DNA of 11,521 nt from DASZPJ01 sp035550295 (GCA_035550295.1 DASZPJ010000035.1:1-11521); one strand, 5' to 3'; shown: positions 1 through 7,216, numbered from the stretch's first letter. Numbers and translations are program-made. The notes: a model not told the origin generated them from the sequence alone.

Positions 1-2
1 TG

Positions 3-539
3 CCGCGCTTGTTAGACATGAATGTCGAACCGTTTTTGATCGCCAGCACGGTACGCGTTGTAGTAGCCCAGCGTTTGGTTCGCCGCTTGTGTACGCATTG
101 TCGCAAACTGGTTGAACCTTCGGCCGCCGAGGTGAAAGAGATCACCAAAACCATGGGCGTCGAAAAAGCCGGTGGTTACGCCAAAATCCACGAATACGAA
201 AGCCAAGCCCGCAAAGACAACTTGATCGGCGAAGCCGAAGCCAACAGCAAAACGTCGTCGACTGCCAGCGGCATCGCCCAGCTTTACAAAGCCAGCGATG
301 AAGGTTGCGAAGTTTGTAACCACACTGGCTACAAAGGTCGCATCGGCATCTACGAAGTACTGAGCAACTCCGAAGAAATCCAACGCTTGATTTTGACTAA
401 CACCAGTAGCGAAGTCCTGGAAGCCACGGCCATCAAAGGTGGCATGCTGCCAATGCACCTAGATGGTTTCGTCAAAGCCTTGGTCGGCCTGACTACCATT
501 GAAGAAGTCCTGCGCGTCACGACTGCCGAAGGGGCCTAA
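3..539 (+). CDS. pilB: Type IV pilus assembly ATPase PilB (GspE/PilB family), C-terminal part, 5' end outside window
   Basis: This is the C-terminal 178 codons of the hexameric cytoplasmic ATPase that drives pilus extension; the reading frame is open to the left edge, so the start lies outside. The visible part begins with the conserved stretch RLLDMNVEPFLIAST followed by VAQRLVRRLC, typical of the C-terminal half of GspE/PilB. Two CxxC pairs, CTHC and CEVC, form the family's tetracysteine zinc site, and the second is followed by the classic NHTGYKGRIGIYEVL motif. The zinc site separates PilB from the retraction ATPase PilT, which lacks it. The segment between the two pairs, about 68 residues, looks longer than the roughly 30-40 usual for PilB and is rich in Lys, Glu, Ala and Ser. 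The Walker motifs lie upstream and cannot be seen. The stop is 4 bases before the pilC start, so the two genes are probably cotranscribed. Confidence 0.93.
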   Translation, partial: PRLLDMNVEPFLIASTVRVVVAQRLVRRLCTHCRKLVEPSAAEVKEITKTMGVEKAGGYAKIHEYESQARKDNLIGEAEANSKTSSTASGIAQLYKASDEGCEVCNHTGYKGRIGIYEVLSNSEEIQRLILTNTSSEVLEATAIKGGMLPMHLDGFVKALVGLTTIEEVLRVTTAEGA

Positions 540-543
540 ACCG

Positions 544-1773
544 ATGCCGACTTTTACTTATACTGCCAAGACCGCGGCGGGCGCCACCCAAAAAGGCACA
601 ATTGAAGCCCGTGACAAAGAGGCGGCTTTTGCCAGCCTGCGCGCCCAGCATTTGCACCCGGTTATAGTAAAACCGGTCCGCAAGGGCATGAATATGTCGA
701 TGAACATTACGTTGCCCGGATCCAGCGGCATCAAAACCAAGGACCTGGTAATCTTCACCCGCCAGTTCGCCACCATGGTCAACGCCGGGGTACCGTTACT
801 GCGGTCGCTGAACACCATGCGCGACCAGACTGAGTCAGTGGCACTGAAAGGCATACTGGAAGAAGTCTCTTCCGATGTCCAAGGCGGAACCAGCCTTAGC
901 GACGCTTTGGCAAAACACCCCAAAGCCTTCTCGGCCGTTTATGTGAATATGGTGCGGGCTGGCGAATCCGGCGGTATTTTGGACCAGATCATGAACCGCC
1001 TGGCTAACCAGGTCGAGAAAGATAGCGCCATCGTTAGCAAGCTGCGTGGGGCGATGATTTATCCATCGGTGATTTGTTTGGTGGCACTTGGCGCGGTTGG
1101 TTTTTTGATGGTGGCCATTATTCCTAAAATTACTTCAATTTTGACCCAAAACGGCGGTAAATTGCCAATCCAGACCAAATTACTGATCGACATCAGTAGC
1201 TTTTTGATTCATGACTGGTTCATACTAATTGGCGCAATTATTGCTTTGGTGGTTGGCTTTAAGCTGATCAGCCGCAACCCCAAAGGCAAGCTGGCTCTAC
1301 ATAAACTGCAGTTGAAGTTGCCGATTTTTGGCACAGTTATTACCAAGGTTAACATCGCCCGCTTTGCCCGGACCTTTAGTTCGCTGATGGGCGCCGGCGT
1401 AACGGTTATTGAATCATTAACCGTAACAGCCGATTCACTCAATAATTTGGTGATCCGCAACGCCATAATGCAGGCCGTCGACGAGATCAAAGCCGGTCAT
1501 AGCATAGCCGACAGTTTGAGCAACGATGCCGCCAGCAAAGTGCTGCCGAAGATTTTAGTACAAATGGCCGCCGTCGGTGAAGAAACCGGCCAAATGGACA
1601 CCGTGCTGACCAAAGTAGCCGATTTCTATGAAGAAGAGGTTGACGTGGTTATCGACAGCATCAGTGCCATTATTGAGCCGGTGCTGATCGTCTTCTTGGG
1701 TGGCGTGGTGGCCCTGATCGCCGCCAGTGTCATTGGCCCGTTGACTTCACTGGAAAGCTCAGTCGGCAATTAA
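544..1773 (+). CDS. pilC: Type IV pilus inner-membrane platform protein PilC (GspF family)
   Basis: A protein of 409 residues, the normal length for PilC, the polytopic membrane platform that couples PilB to pilin insertion. The N-terminus FTYTAKTAAGATQKGTIEA is the usual PilC opening. Two T2SSF domains follow, at about 65-190 (starting KTKDLVIFTRQFATMVNAG) and 270-395 (starting ARFARTFSSLMGAG). Hydrophobic segments lie near 172-194, 225-242 and 374-398. The family signature is visible as MAAVGEETGQMD at about 341-352, followed by FYEEEVD. I chose the ATG at 544 because the family N-terminus starts there. An in-frame start 15 codons upstream lies inside pilB and would add the unlikely residues MKKSCASRLPKG. 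The SD sequence is weak (AAGGGG about 9 bases upstream), fitting translational coupling to pilB. Confidence 0.95.
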   Translation: MPTFTYTAKTAAGATQKGTIEARDKEAAFASLRAQHLHPVIVKPVRKGMNMSMNITLPGSSGIKTKDLVIFTRQFATMVNAGVPLLRSLNTMRDQTESVALKGILEEVSSDVQGGTSLSDALAKHPKAFSAVYVNMVRAGESGGILDQIMNRLANQVEKDSAIVSKLRGAMIYPSVICLVALGAVGFLMVAIIPKITSILTQNGGKLPIQTKLLIDISSFLIHDWFILIGAIIALVVGFKLISRNPKGKLALHKLQLKLPIFGTVITKVNIARFARTFSSLMGAGVTVIESLTVTADSLNNLVIRNAIMQAVDEIKAGHSIADSLSNDAASKVLPKILVQMAAVGEETGQMDTVLTKVADFYEEEVDVVIDSISAIIEPVLIVFLGGVVALIAASVIGPLTSLESSVGN

Positions 1774-1799
1774 ATTTTGTGTCTCGGTAAGCTTAAGCG

Positions 1800-1826
1800 T
1801 TGACAGTTAAGCATAAGTGCTATACT
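1800..1826 (+). promoter_or_regulatory. Promoter of the major pilin gene (-35 plus extended -10)
   Basis: A perfect TTGACA (1800-1805) is followed after 15 bases by TATACT (1821-1826). The -10 is preceded by TG at 1818-1819, giving the extended form TGCTATACT. The spacer is short, but an extended -10 commonly compensates for that. The site lies in the 99-base gap between pilC and the pilin gene, the longest gap in the locus. It predicts a start near 1833 and a leader of about 40 bases that contains the SD sequence. Confidence 0.72.
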
Positions 1827-1855
1827 CTTTATTCGTAAATAATAAAAGCTCTAAT

Positions 1856-1861
1856 AAGGAG
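1856..1861 (+). promoter_or_regulatory. Shine-Dalgarno sequence of the pilin gene
   Basis: AAGGAG lies 11 bases before the ATG at 1873. It is the clearest SD in the window; most other genes here have weak or no SD. It supports the ATG at 1873 and suggests efficient translation. Confidence 0.75.
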
Positions 1862-1872
1862 TAACAATCGCA

Positions 1873-2301
1873 ATGGTGGGAAAATTTAAGAACCTCAAAG
1901 ATAGCAAAGGCTTTACCCTGATCGAACTGTTGGTGGTCATCGTGATCATCGGTATTTTGATCGCTTTGGTCTTGCCTAACTTGTTCAGCGCGCAAGCTCG
2001 TGCTCGTGACACAGACCGCAAGAACGACCTTAGCAACGACAAAAAAGCCTTGGAAACTTCATTTAGCGACCACAACACTTACCCTAAAGCTGCTGACTTT
2101 ACTGCAGCTAACGGCTACACTGTTGCTGGCCCTAAGGGCGACGCTTACACTTACACAACCACTCCGGCCGACTGTGATGGCACTACCGCTGGTACACCTT
2201 GTGAAAGCTACACCCTGACCGCTACGCTGGAAAACAAGAACGACCCAGCCGCCAAGAACGACGGCAGTGGTACTTACACAGTCAGCAGCGTCAACCAATA
2301 G
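1873..2301 (+). CDS. pilA: Type IV prepilin, probable major pilin (PilA/GspG-like)
   Basis: A 142-residue prepilin. The class III signal peptide is clear: a positively charged leader MVGKFKNLKDSKG, cleavage between G13 and F14, then FTLIELLVVIVIIGILIALVLPNLF with the conserved Glu at mature position 5. Helix alpha-1 continues as AQARARDTDRKNDL. The globular part is Thr/Asp/Asn-rich, with Cys101 and Cys110 placed to form a small disulfide loop, and a YTLTATLEN strand resembling GspG-type pseudopilins. Own promoter, strong SD, downstream hairpin terminator and a shift to GCT/ACT codons where the neighbouring genes favour GCC all suggest it is the abundant structural subunit. Which pilin is the major one is inferred from this expression setup. 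The PilA name denotes role; sequence family alone would also allow a GspG-like pseudopilin. Confidence 0.9.
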   Translation: MVGKFKNLKDSKGFTLIELLVVIVIIGILIALVLPNLFSAQARARDTDRKNDLSNDKKALETSFSDHNTYPKAADFTAANGYTVAGPKGDAYTYTTTPADCDGTTAGTPCESYTLTATLENKNDPAAKNDGSGTYTVSSVNQ

Positions 2302-2319
2302 ATCATTTAACCGATCTTT

Positions 2320-2350
2320 AAACACCCGCTTGTTTCACAGGCGGGTGTTT
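2320..2350 (+). terminator. Hairpin terminator or attenuator behind the pilin gene
   Basis: AAACACCCGC (2320-2329) pairs perfectly with GCGGGTGTTT (2341-2350), a 10-bp stem with an 11-base loop. The trailing T run is short (four T, ending at 2351). It begins 18 bases after the pilin stop. It probably ends most pilin transcripts or protects their 3' ends, with partial read-through into the minor pilin genes. The stem has A on the left arm and T on the right, so it could also act on transcripts from the other strand, although no gene there needs it. Confidence 0.8.
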
Positions 2351-2359
2351 TGGTATAAG
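2330..2359 (+). promoter_or_regulatory. Possible promoter for the minor pilin genes, overlapping the terminator
   Basis: TTGTTT (2330-2335) in the terminator loop and TATAAG (2354-2359) are 18 bases apart. The -10 is preceded by TG at 2351-2352, giving the extended form TGGTATAAG. This would restart transcription just past the hairpin, with a start near 2366. A second, weaker candidate is TGCTAGTAT (2383-2391), which would give a nearly leaderless message from the ATG at 2402. Both are motif readings only. Confidence 0.4.
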
Positions 2360-2401
2360 CGCTGGCCGATCTATTACGCTAATGCTAGTATGAATGCAGT
2401 C

Positions 2402-2797
2402 ATGGTTAAAACGAATGAAGCCGGTTTTACCATTATCGAGGTGATTGTAGCGCTGGTGACAGTCAGCCTGTTCGTGGTTGGCATTGGCAACCTGTTCGCA
2501 CAAATTACCAACACCCAGCACGATTCGGAATTGCTCAGTAGCGCCACGCGAGCTGGCCAGAGCGAGATTGAATCACTAAGAAACAGTGATTACACGGCCT
2601 TAACAGCCGGCACAAATATCGATTTTTCCAGTTCTTTGCCCAGCGACTTACCCGACAACAGCACCGGCATTGTAGTCGTAACCCAGCCATCAACCGATAT
2701 ACGCAGGGTTGACGTGACAATTACTTATCCCATTAGCCACGGCACGCACAAGGTGGAATTAACTTCGTTAATCGGCATTATTGGGATAGGCAAATGA
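2402..2797 (+). CDS. PilV-like minor prepilin
   Basis: A minor prepilin of 131 residues from the ATG at 2402 (135 from the in-frame ATG at 2390). The signal is MVKTNEAG then FTIIEVIVALVTVSLFVVGIGNLF: cleavage after G8 and Glu at mature position 5. The stretch ATRAGQSEIESLRNSDY after the helix is typical of PilV/GspI-type minor pilins. The C-terminal part is a short beta-rich domain without cysteines. There is no SD before either ATG. I prefer 2402 because it gives a short basic leader, but 2390 is possible. The gene ends in an ATGA overlap with the PilW-like gene, so the two are likely translationally coupled. Minor pilins of this type help prime pilus assembly or form the tip. Confidence 0.82.
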   Translation: MVKTNEAGFTIIEVIVALVTVSLFVVGIGNLFAQITNTQHDSELLSSATRAGQSEIESLRNSDYTALTAGTNIDFSSSLPSDLPDNSTGIVVVTQPSTDIRRVDVTITYPISHGTHKVELTSLIGIIGIGK

Positions 2798-3486
2798 AAA
2801 AAATGCCTGGCCGGAAGCAATTATCGCAAACTGGGTTTACTTTGGTTGAACTGTTGGTGGCCACAGCTGTAGGCGGACTGATAATTGTCCTGGTAATGAA
2901 TTTTACGGCTGATTACATCAAGAACATGGCCATCCAGGAAGCCCGCGACAGCTTGCTCAGTGACGCCCAAATTGGTCTCGACAGCATCAACCAAGTTATA
3001 CGTTTGTCAGCAAATGCGACGGACATCAACTTGTGGCCCGATCTCAACGGGCCGGGGGCACCGTTAAACTTGTATGGTTGGTCGTCTTCAAGCAGTAAGT
3101 TGGTATTAGCAACTGCAGCCCTGGATCACAACAGCAACATCATTTTTAGTGATCCCCTGGACTACACTTCTGCCAAAAACAATGACATCTATTTTGTATC
3201 GAACCACACTTTATACCGCCGTATTTTGGCTGACCCCGTGGCCATTGGCAACACGGCAACAACTTCGTGCCCGTCATCCAAGAGCAATAGTTTGTGTCCA
3301 CCGGACAGTGTGTTGATGAACAATGTCAGCAGCTTTACTGTCAGCTACTACGACGACAGTGGCATCGTTACCAGTGATCCAACCGAAGCGCGTGCCGTCC
3401 AAGTTAATGTGACCCTGTCCGAAACCAAATACGACGTACCGATTAGTGTGAGTTATAGTGCAAGGACGGTATTCAGGAATGATTAG
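2794..3486 (+). CDS. PilW-like minor prepilin
   Basis: A 230-residue prepilin. A basic leader MKKMPGRKQLSQTG is cleaved before F15, followed by FTLVELLVATAVGGLIIVLV with Glu at mature position 5. After the helix, the stretch LSDAQIGLDSINQVIRLSANAT resembles PilW/GspJ-type minor pilins, in which a helix of this kind precedes a large beta domain. Cys159 and Cys168 could form a disulfide. The C-terminal half ends with strands (VQVNVTLSETK, PISVSYSARTVFRND) of the kind PilW-family proteins often carry near their ends. It overlaps the upstream gene by ATGA and the downstream gene by 8 bases. The call to PilW family is by N-terminal motif, length and position. Confidence 0.8.
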   Translation: MKKMPGRKQLSQTGFTLVELLVATAVGGLIIVLVMNFTADYIKNMAIQEARDSLLSDAQIGLDSINQVIRLSANATDINLWPDLNGPGAPLNLYGWSSSSSKLVLATAALDHNSNIIFSDPLDYTSAKNNDIYFVSNHTLYRRILADPVAIGNTATTSCPSSKSNSLCPPDSVLMNNVSSFTVSYYDDSGIVTSDPTEARAVQVNVTLSETKYDVPISVSYSARTVFRND

Positions 3487-4885
3487 TTCGTTTTTAAAGC
3501 AACGCCAACCCAGCAAAGCCAGCGACCAGCAAGGCATAATAATGATTTTGGTGCTAATAACCGGCCTGATCGTAACTTTCGCTTTAATGTCACTGTCCGA
3601 CTTGGCCATCAGGCAGTTCGCTTCTTCCAGCAATGATGTCTTCTCGGCCAATGTTGAACAAACTGCCGAGGCCGGCATTGAGCAAACGCTGGACCAACTC
3701 AACAGCAACAGCAGCTTTACCGGATATTCAACGCCACAAGTTTTGCTGAATAACGCCCCGCAAGGTTATGCCACTTATACCAGCACGGTTAGCAACGGTC
3801 CTAACGGCCACGAAAAATTCATTACCGCAACCGCAAATATCTACGTAAACAGCAAATCAACGAAGATTCTCCACAGCCGCAAAATTAAAGTTACGGTAGT
3901 AGGCACCAGCAGTACTGGCTACTCTTTATACGGTGGCCCGGGTGGCCTGATTTTGAGCGGCAGTGCCAGTATTAGTAACCCCTCAATTTACGTCGAAGGT
4001 GGCATTACAATGAGCGGCGCAGCCATATTGGGTAATCCGCTGGCGCCGGGTACTTTGGATGTTGCTAACAACAGGTGTCCGACGGGTAAGAACCCAGGGG
4101 CTACATTCCCTCAAGTCTGTAGTAATGGTAGCCAACCGATCAGCATGTCAGGTGTATCGGCTATTTTTGCTACCGTTTGTGCTACCGGCCAAACCAGCCA
4201 TAGCGGCATATCCAACCTGAAGGCTGGCTGTACCGCGCCGATCGGCCAGATGCCGACTTATGACCGTATGGCCCAAATCAACGCCGTCACCACCACCGCG
4301 ACTGGAACCAGCGCGACATCCGGGTGTACTTTGCTGACACCTAAGACTTGGGCAGCCAATGTGAAATTCACAGGTAATGTATCCCTGAGCAGCACTTGCA
4401 AAGTGACAGTCAGCGGCAATGTTTATATTACTGGCAACTTATCGCTAAGCGGTTCGTCACTGATGACCGTAGCTAACAGCTTGGGTACAACCCGTCCGGT
4501 CATTATTGTCGACGGCACAGTTTCCATCAGTGGTGCCAGTATTTTGACTGAGAACTCCAGTGGCACCGGCATTGAATTTATAAGCTTTAAGAGCAGCAAC
4601 AGCTGTACCACTTCCACGACTGCCTATTGCAGCAGCATCAGCGGCAATGACCTTTACAATTCAATGGGCACCCAAACCGTGACCATCAGTGGAGCCAGCG
4701 TCTTGCCTGGTATGATCTTCGACGCTTACTGGGGACTGATAAAAGTCAGCGGCGCCAGTTTGGTTGGAACCGTTGCCGGCCAAACGGTCGACTTGAGCGG
4801 TGCTGGCAACCTGACTTTTGGCACTACCCTGTCATCCGGCCAATACACCTGGACAATACGGGCCTACCAACAGTTGTATAACTAA
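3479..4885 (+). CDS. Large PilX-like pilus protein with beta-strand repeat domain; candidate tip adhesin
   Basis: A 468-residue protein in the PilX position of the minor pilin set. The N-terminus has the PilX_N pattern: a charged leader ending QQG (G19), a hydrophobic helix IIMILVLITGLIVTFALMSL, then EQTAEAGIEQTLDQLN, matching the family's diagnostic AEAG motif. Like other PilX proteins it lacks a clear Glu at mature position 5. From about residue 155 to 450 it carries repeated short beta motifs of the form (I/L/V)-x-(I/L/M/V)-SG-(A/S/V): LILSGSASIS, ITMSGAAIL, ISMSGVSAIF, LSLSGSSLM, VSISGASIL, VTISGASVL, IKVSGASLV, VDLSGAGNL. This suggests a right-handed beta-helix or similar stacked fold. 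Eight cysteines (200, 214, 234, 251, 283, 307, 376, 384) could pair. I chose the ATG at 3479, with AAGGA 12 bases upstream; GTG at 3458 would add 7 residues. The adhesin role is inference. Confidence 0.75.
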   Translation: MISSFLKQRQPSKASDQQGIIMILVLITGLIVTFALMSLSDLAIRQFASSSNDVFSANVEQTAEAGIEQTLDQLNSNSSFTGYSTPQVLLNNAPQGYATYTSTVSNGPNGHEKFITATANIYVNSKSTKILHSRKIKVTVVGTSSTGYSLYGGPGGLILSGSASISNPSIYVEGGITMSGAAILGNPLAPGTLDVANNRCPTGKNPGATFPQVCSNGSQPISMSGVSAIFATVCATGQTSHSGISNLKAGCTAPIGQMPTYDRMAQINAVTTTATGTSATSGCTLLTPKTWAANVKFTGNVSLSSTCKVTVSGNVYITGNLSLSGSSLMTVANSLGTTRPVIIVDGTVSISGASILTENSSGTGIEFISFKSSNSCTTSTTAYCSSISGNDLYNSMGTQTVTISGASVLPGMIFDAYWGLIKVSGASLVGTVAGQTVDLSGAGNLTFGTTLSSGQYTWTIRAYQQLYN

Positions 4886-4902
4886 GCAGTGACCAATATA
4901 AT
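4874..4902 (+). promoter_or_regulatory. Promoter before pilM
   Basis: TTGTAT (4874-4879) and a perfect TATAAT (4897-4902) are separated by an ideal 17 bases. The -35 lies in the last codons of the PilX-like gene. The expected start is near 4909, giving a leader of about 27 bases before the pilM ATG. The leader contains the small hairpin CACTG-AAAA-CAGTG (4912-4925). The promoter would give pilMNO and the small gene behind them a supply independent of the pilin genes. Confidence 0.6.
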
Positions 4903-4935
4903 AAACGTAAGCACTGAAAACAGTGGTGGGAACAC

Positions 4936-6021
4936 ATGCCGAAAAAAAACGTTTACTTCTTCCATGACAAGCCGTTCTTTGGCTTAGATATTGGGAATGG
5001 CTCGTTAAAAGTCATGCAAGTGGGCGAAAAAGCTACCAACAACGAGTATGGATCGAGCCACAAACTGGTTGGCTACGGCGCGACCAAATTTGACCCTAAA
5101 GCCATTGATAACGGCGTGGTCGTTGCCCCGGAAATCATCGCCAAATCTATGGGTGAACTGTTCAAGCATGGCCTGATCGGTGATATTACAACCCGCCGGG
5201 TGGCCGTTACAATCCCGGCTTACCGGACTTTCACCCGCAACATTAGCTTGCCACGACTTGGTAATGAAGAGCTTGATGAAGCCGTCCGCCTGGAAGCCGA
5301 GCAATACATCCCGGTGCCACTGGAAGATTTGTACATAGACTACGAGATCATCAACCAAACCGAAGACACTACCGAGCTGTTTGCCGTGGCAGTGCCGCGC
5401 GATATTGTTGACTCTTACCTGGAACTTTCGCAAATCATGGGCTTAGAGGCTGTGCTGGTCGAAACAACCATCAATGCATCTTCGCGCCTGTTTGCCCAGG
5501 ATTCACAAAGTGACATCCCAACTGTGATCATCGACTTTGGCTCGCTGTCGGCCGACATGAGTATCTTCGACAAGCACGTTCTAGTAACTGGTACTGTACA
5601 GGGTGGTGGACGTAGTTTTACTGACTCAATCCAAAGCAAACTCGGCGTCAGCAACGAAGAAGCCGGCTTGATTAAAACCCGTTACGGCCTGGGTGCCAGC
5701 AAGCGCCAATCCGAAATTATGCAAGCTCTCGAGCCTACCCTAAAACAGATTATCAAAGAAATTCACCGCATGATTCGCTACTACGAAGAGCGTTACGGTA
5801 ACGAGCAGACTATCAAACAAGTTATTACATTGGGCGGTGGCGCAAATATGCCAGGCTTAACTGATTATTTAACCAGTTCGCTGCGCTTGGCAGTGCGACG
5901 TTGCGAACCTTGGCAATATTTGGACGTTGGCCACCTTAAACCACCGGAAGTAGCTGACAAACCGATGTTTGCGACCGTTGCCGGTTTAAGCGTAGGTAAC
6001 TATAGGAAGTTGTTTGACTAG
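4936..6021 (+). CDS. pilM: Type IV pilus assembly protein PilM (actin-like ATPase)
   Basis: A 361-residue protein, the normal length for PilM, the cytoplasmic actin/FtsA-like protein that binds the N-terminal tail of PilN and links the alignment complex to the assembly motor. All the nucleotide-site motifs of the actin fold are visible: phosphate-1 FFGLDIGNGSLKVMQV (14-29), phosphate-2 VIIDFGSLSADMSIF (197-211), and the adenosine loop ITLGGGANMPGLTDYL (297-312). The stretch EAVRLEAEQYIPVPLED (115-131) is characteristic of PilM. The ATG at 4936 has only a weak SD-like GGTGGGAA. The gene follows the PilX-like gene after 50 bases holding its own promoter, and the stop is 2 bases from the pilN ATG. 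Confidence 0.96.
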   Translation: MPKKNVYFFHDKPFFGLDIGNGSLKVMQVGEKATNNEYGSSHKLVGYGATKFDPKAIDNGVVVAPEIIAKSMGELFKHGLIGDITTRRVAVTIPAYRTFTRNISLPRLGNEELDEAVRLEAEQYIPVPLEDLYIDYEIINQTEDTTELFAVAVPRDIVDSYLELSQIMGLEAVLVETTINASSRLFAQDSQSDIPTVIIDFGSLSADMSIFDKHVLVTGTVQGGGRSFTDSIQSKLGVSNEEAGLIKTRYGLGASKRQSEIMQALEPTLKQIIKEIHRMIRYYEERYGNEQTIKQVITLGGGANMPGLTDYLTSSLRLAVRRCEPWQYLDVGHLKPPEVADKPMFATVAGLSVGNYRKLFD

Positions 6022-6023
6022 CC

Positions 6024-6614
6024 ATGATTAATCTCCTGCCAAACGACACCCGCGAATCTTACCGGTATGCGCACCGTAACCGCCAGCTGATCCGCTGGGT
6101 GTGGGCCTTTGTTTTTGCATTAGTGCTACTGGGTGGGATCGCAACTTATGGCATTGCCACCATGAAGCAAGAGACGGACAGTTACGCCAAACAGGTCGAG
6201 GCAGCCCAGCAAATCCTAAAGGCCGACGACCAAACCCAGACAGAAGCCCAGATCAAAGACATTAGCACCAGCTTTAATTTGGTGGTGAAGGTATTGAGCC
6301 GCGAAGTCTTGTTCTCCAAGTTGCTGCAACAGATTACAGAACAAATCCCCAATGGCGTAGTGTTGACTGGTCTAGATATCAACCAGGACAGTGGCGGCAT
6401 CGAAATTGATGCTAAAGCCACCAGCTACCTGGCCGCCACCCAGCTGCAAGCCAACTTGACTGACCCAACTAACAAGACGTTTACCAAAGCCGACCTGGAA
6501 AACGTGGGCTGCAACAGCAGCGGCAGCTCATCTTACCCGTGCAGCGTTACCATCCAGGCGTTATTCGGCTCAAACAACCCATTCCTGTTTATCAACCAGA
6601 AGGCGGCTCAGTGA
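6024..6614 (+). CDS. pilN: Type IV pilus alignment protein PilN
   Basis: A 196-residue bitopic membrane protein. It opens with MINLLP, the conserved short motif by which PilN docks into PilM. One transmembrane helix at about 24-46 is followed by a coiled-coil-like stretch (47-75) and an extracytoplasmic domain with the typical LLQQITEQIPNGVVLTGLDI region (100-119), the ferredoxin-like fold of PilN. The domain extends in a Ser-rich loop with Cys163 and Cys173, which could form a disulfide. It starts 2 bases after the pilM stop and its TGA overlaps the pilO ATG in TGATG. Confidence 0.92.
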   Translation: MINLLPNDTRESYRYAHRNRQLIRWVWAFVFALVLLGGIATYGIATMKQETDSYAKQVEAAQQILKADDQTQTEAQIKDISTSFNLVVKVLSREVLFSKLLQQITEQIPNGVVLTGLDINQDSGGIEIDAKATSYLAATQLQANLTDPTNKTFTKADLENVGCNSSGSSSYPCSVTIQALFGSNNPFLFINQKAAQ

Positions 6615-7216
6615 TGAATTCCAAGCAACTCTTCTTTGGCATGGTTGGCACAATTGCCGTGTTGGCTTGCGCCCTGGTTTTTGGCGCTCATATGACGGTT
6701 GGCATCTTGAAGGAGCGATCGCAAAAACTGGTGCAGCAAAAGTTGCAAGTCGAAGTGTTAGACAGCCAGCAGGCAGCATTGGCCAAAGCTAAAAAAGAGA
6801 TCAAACAGTACGCCCAGCTGGAAAGCATTGCCAAAACAATTGTACCGGCCGATAAAGACCAGGCCGAAACGGTCCGCGAAATTGTCAACATTGCCAGTAG
6901 AAGTGGCATTACGCTCAGCAACATCACCTTCCCCAGTTCAGCGCTTGGCCAAGGCACTAGCAGCGCGTCTAGCTCTAGGGTCAAACTATCACAGCTAACT
7001 CCCGCCAAAGGTTTGTCAGGGATTTACCAGCTGCCTATTACTATCGACCAGGACGCTAACAGCCCGGTCAGCTACTCGCAGTTCATCAGCTTTTTGCAGC
7101 AAATTGAACAGAACCGTCGCACCGCCCAAGTTACATCCATTTCGCTGATTCCAAACGCCGACAATCCCAGTCTGCTATCTTTCAGCCTAATCATTAACGA
7201 GTACATAAAGCCATGA
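6614..7216 (+). CDS. pilO: Type IV pilus alignment protein PilO
   Basis: A 200-residue bitopic protein in the PilO position directly behind pilN. One transmembrane helix lies at about 7-30, followed by a long charged helix or coiled coil (33-75, with KERSQKLVQQKLQVEVLDSQQAALAKAKKEIKQ). The C-terminal domain has LSGIYQLPITIDQD (134-147), then SYSQFISFLQQIEQNRRTAQVTSISLIP, which is the PilO ferredoxin-like fold pattern. PilO forms heterodimers with PilN. I chose the ATG at 6614, which overlaps the pilN TGA by one base and puts the membrane helix near the N-terminus; in-frame residues before it lie inside pilN. The gene ends in an ATGA overlap with the next gene. Confidence 0.9.
   Translation: MNSKQLFFGMVGTIAVLACALVFGAHMTVGILKERSQKLVQQKLQVEVLDSQQAALAKAKKEIKQYAQLESIAKTIVPADKDQAETVREIVNIASRSGITLSNITFPSSALGQGTSSASSSRVKLSQLTPAKGLSGIYQLPITIDQDANSPVSYSQFISFLQQIEQNRRTAQVTSISLIPNADNPSLLSFSLIINEYIKP

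Noticed and set aside
12..458. Open frame of 148 codons on the minus strand opposite pilB
   Set aside because: It lies wholly opposite a strongly conserved coding region, has a composition mirroring it, and shows no recognisable domain.
2267..2389. Longer N-terminus for the PilV-like protein
   Set aside because: It would begin inside the pilin gene and run through the terminator hairpin, and would put about 40 extra residues before the prepilin leader.
3950..4830. Tandem DNA repeat in the PilX-like gene
   Set aside because: The SGAS motifs recur at the protein level, but spacing varies and the DNA between copies is not alike, so this is a protein repeat and not a nucleotide repeat array.
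5005..5433. Open frame of 142 codons on the minus strand opposite pilM
   Set aside because: The plus-strand PilM motifs run through the same bases; the reverse product has no family features.
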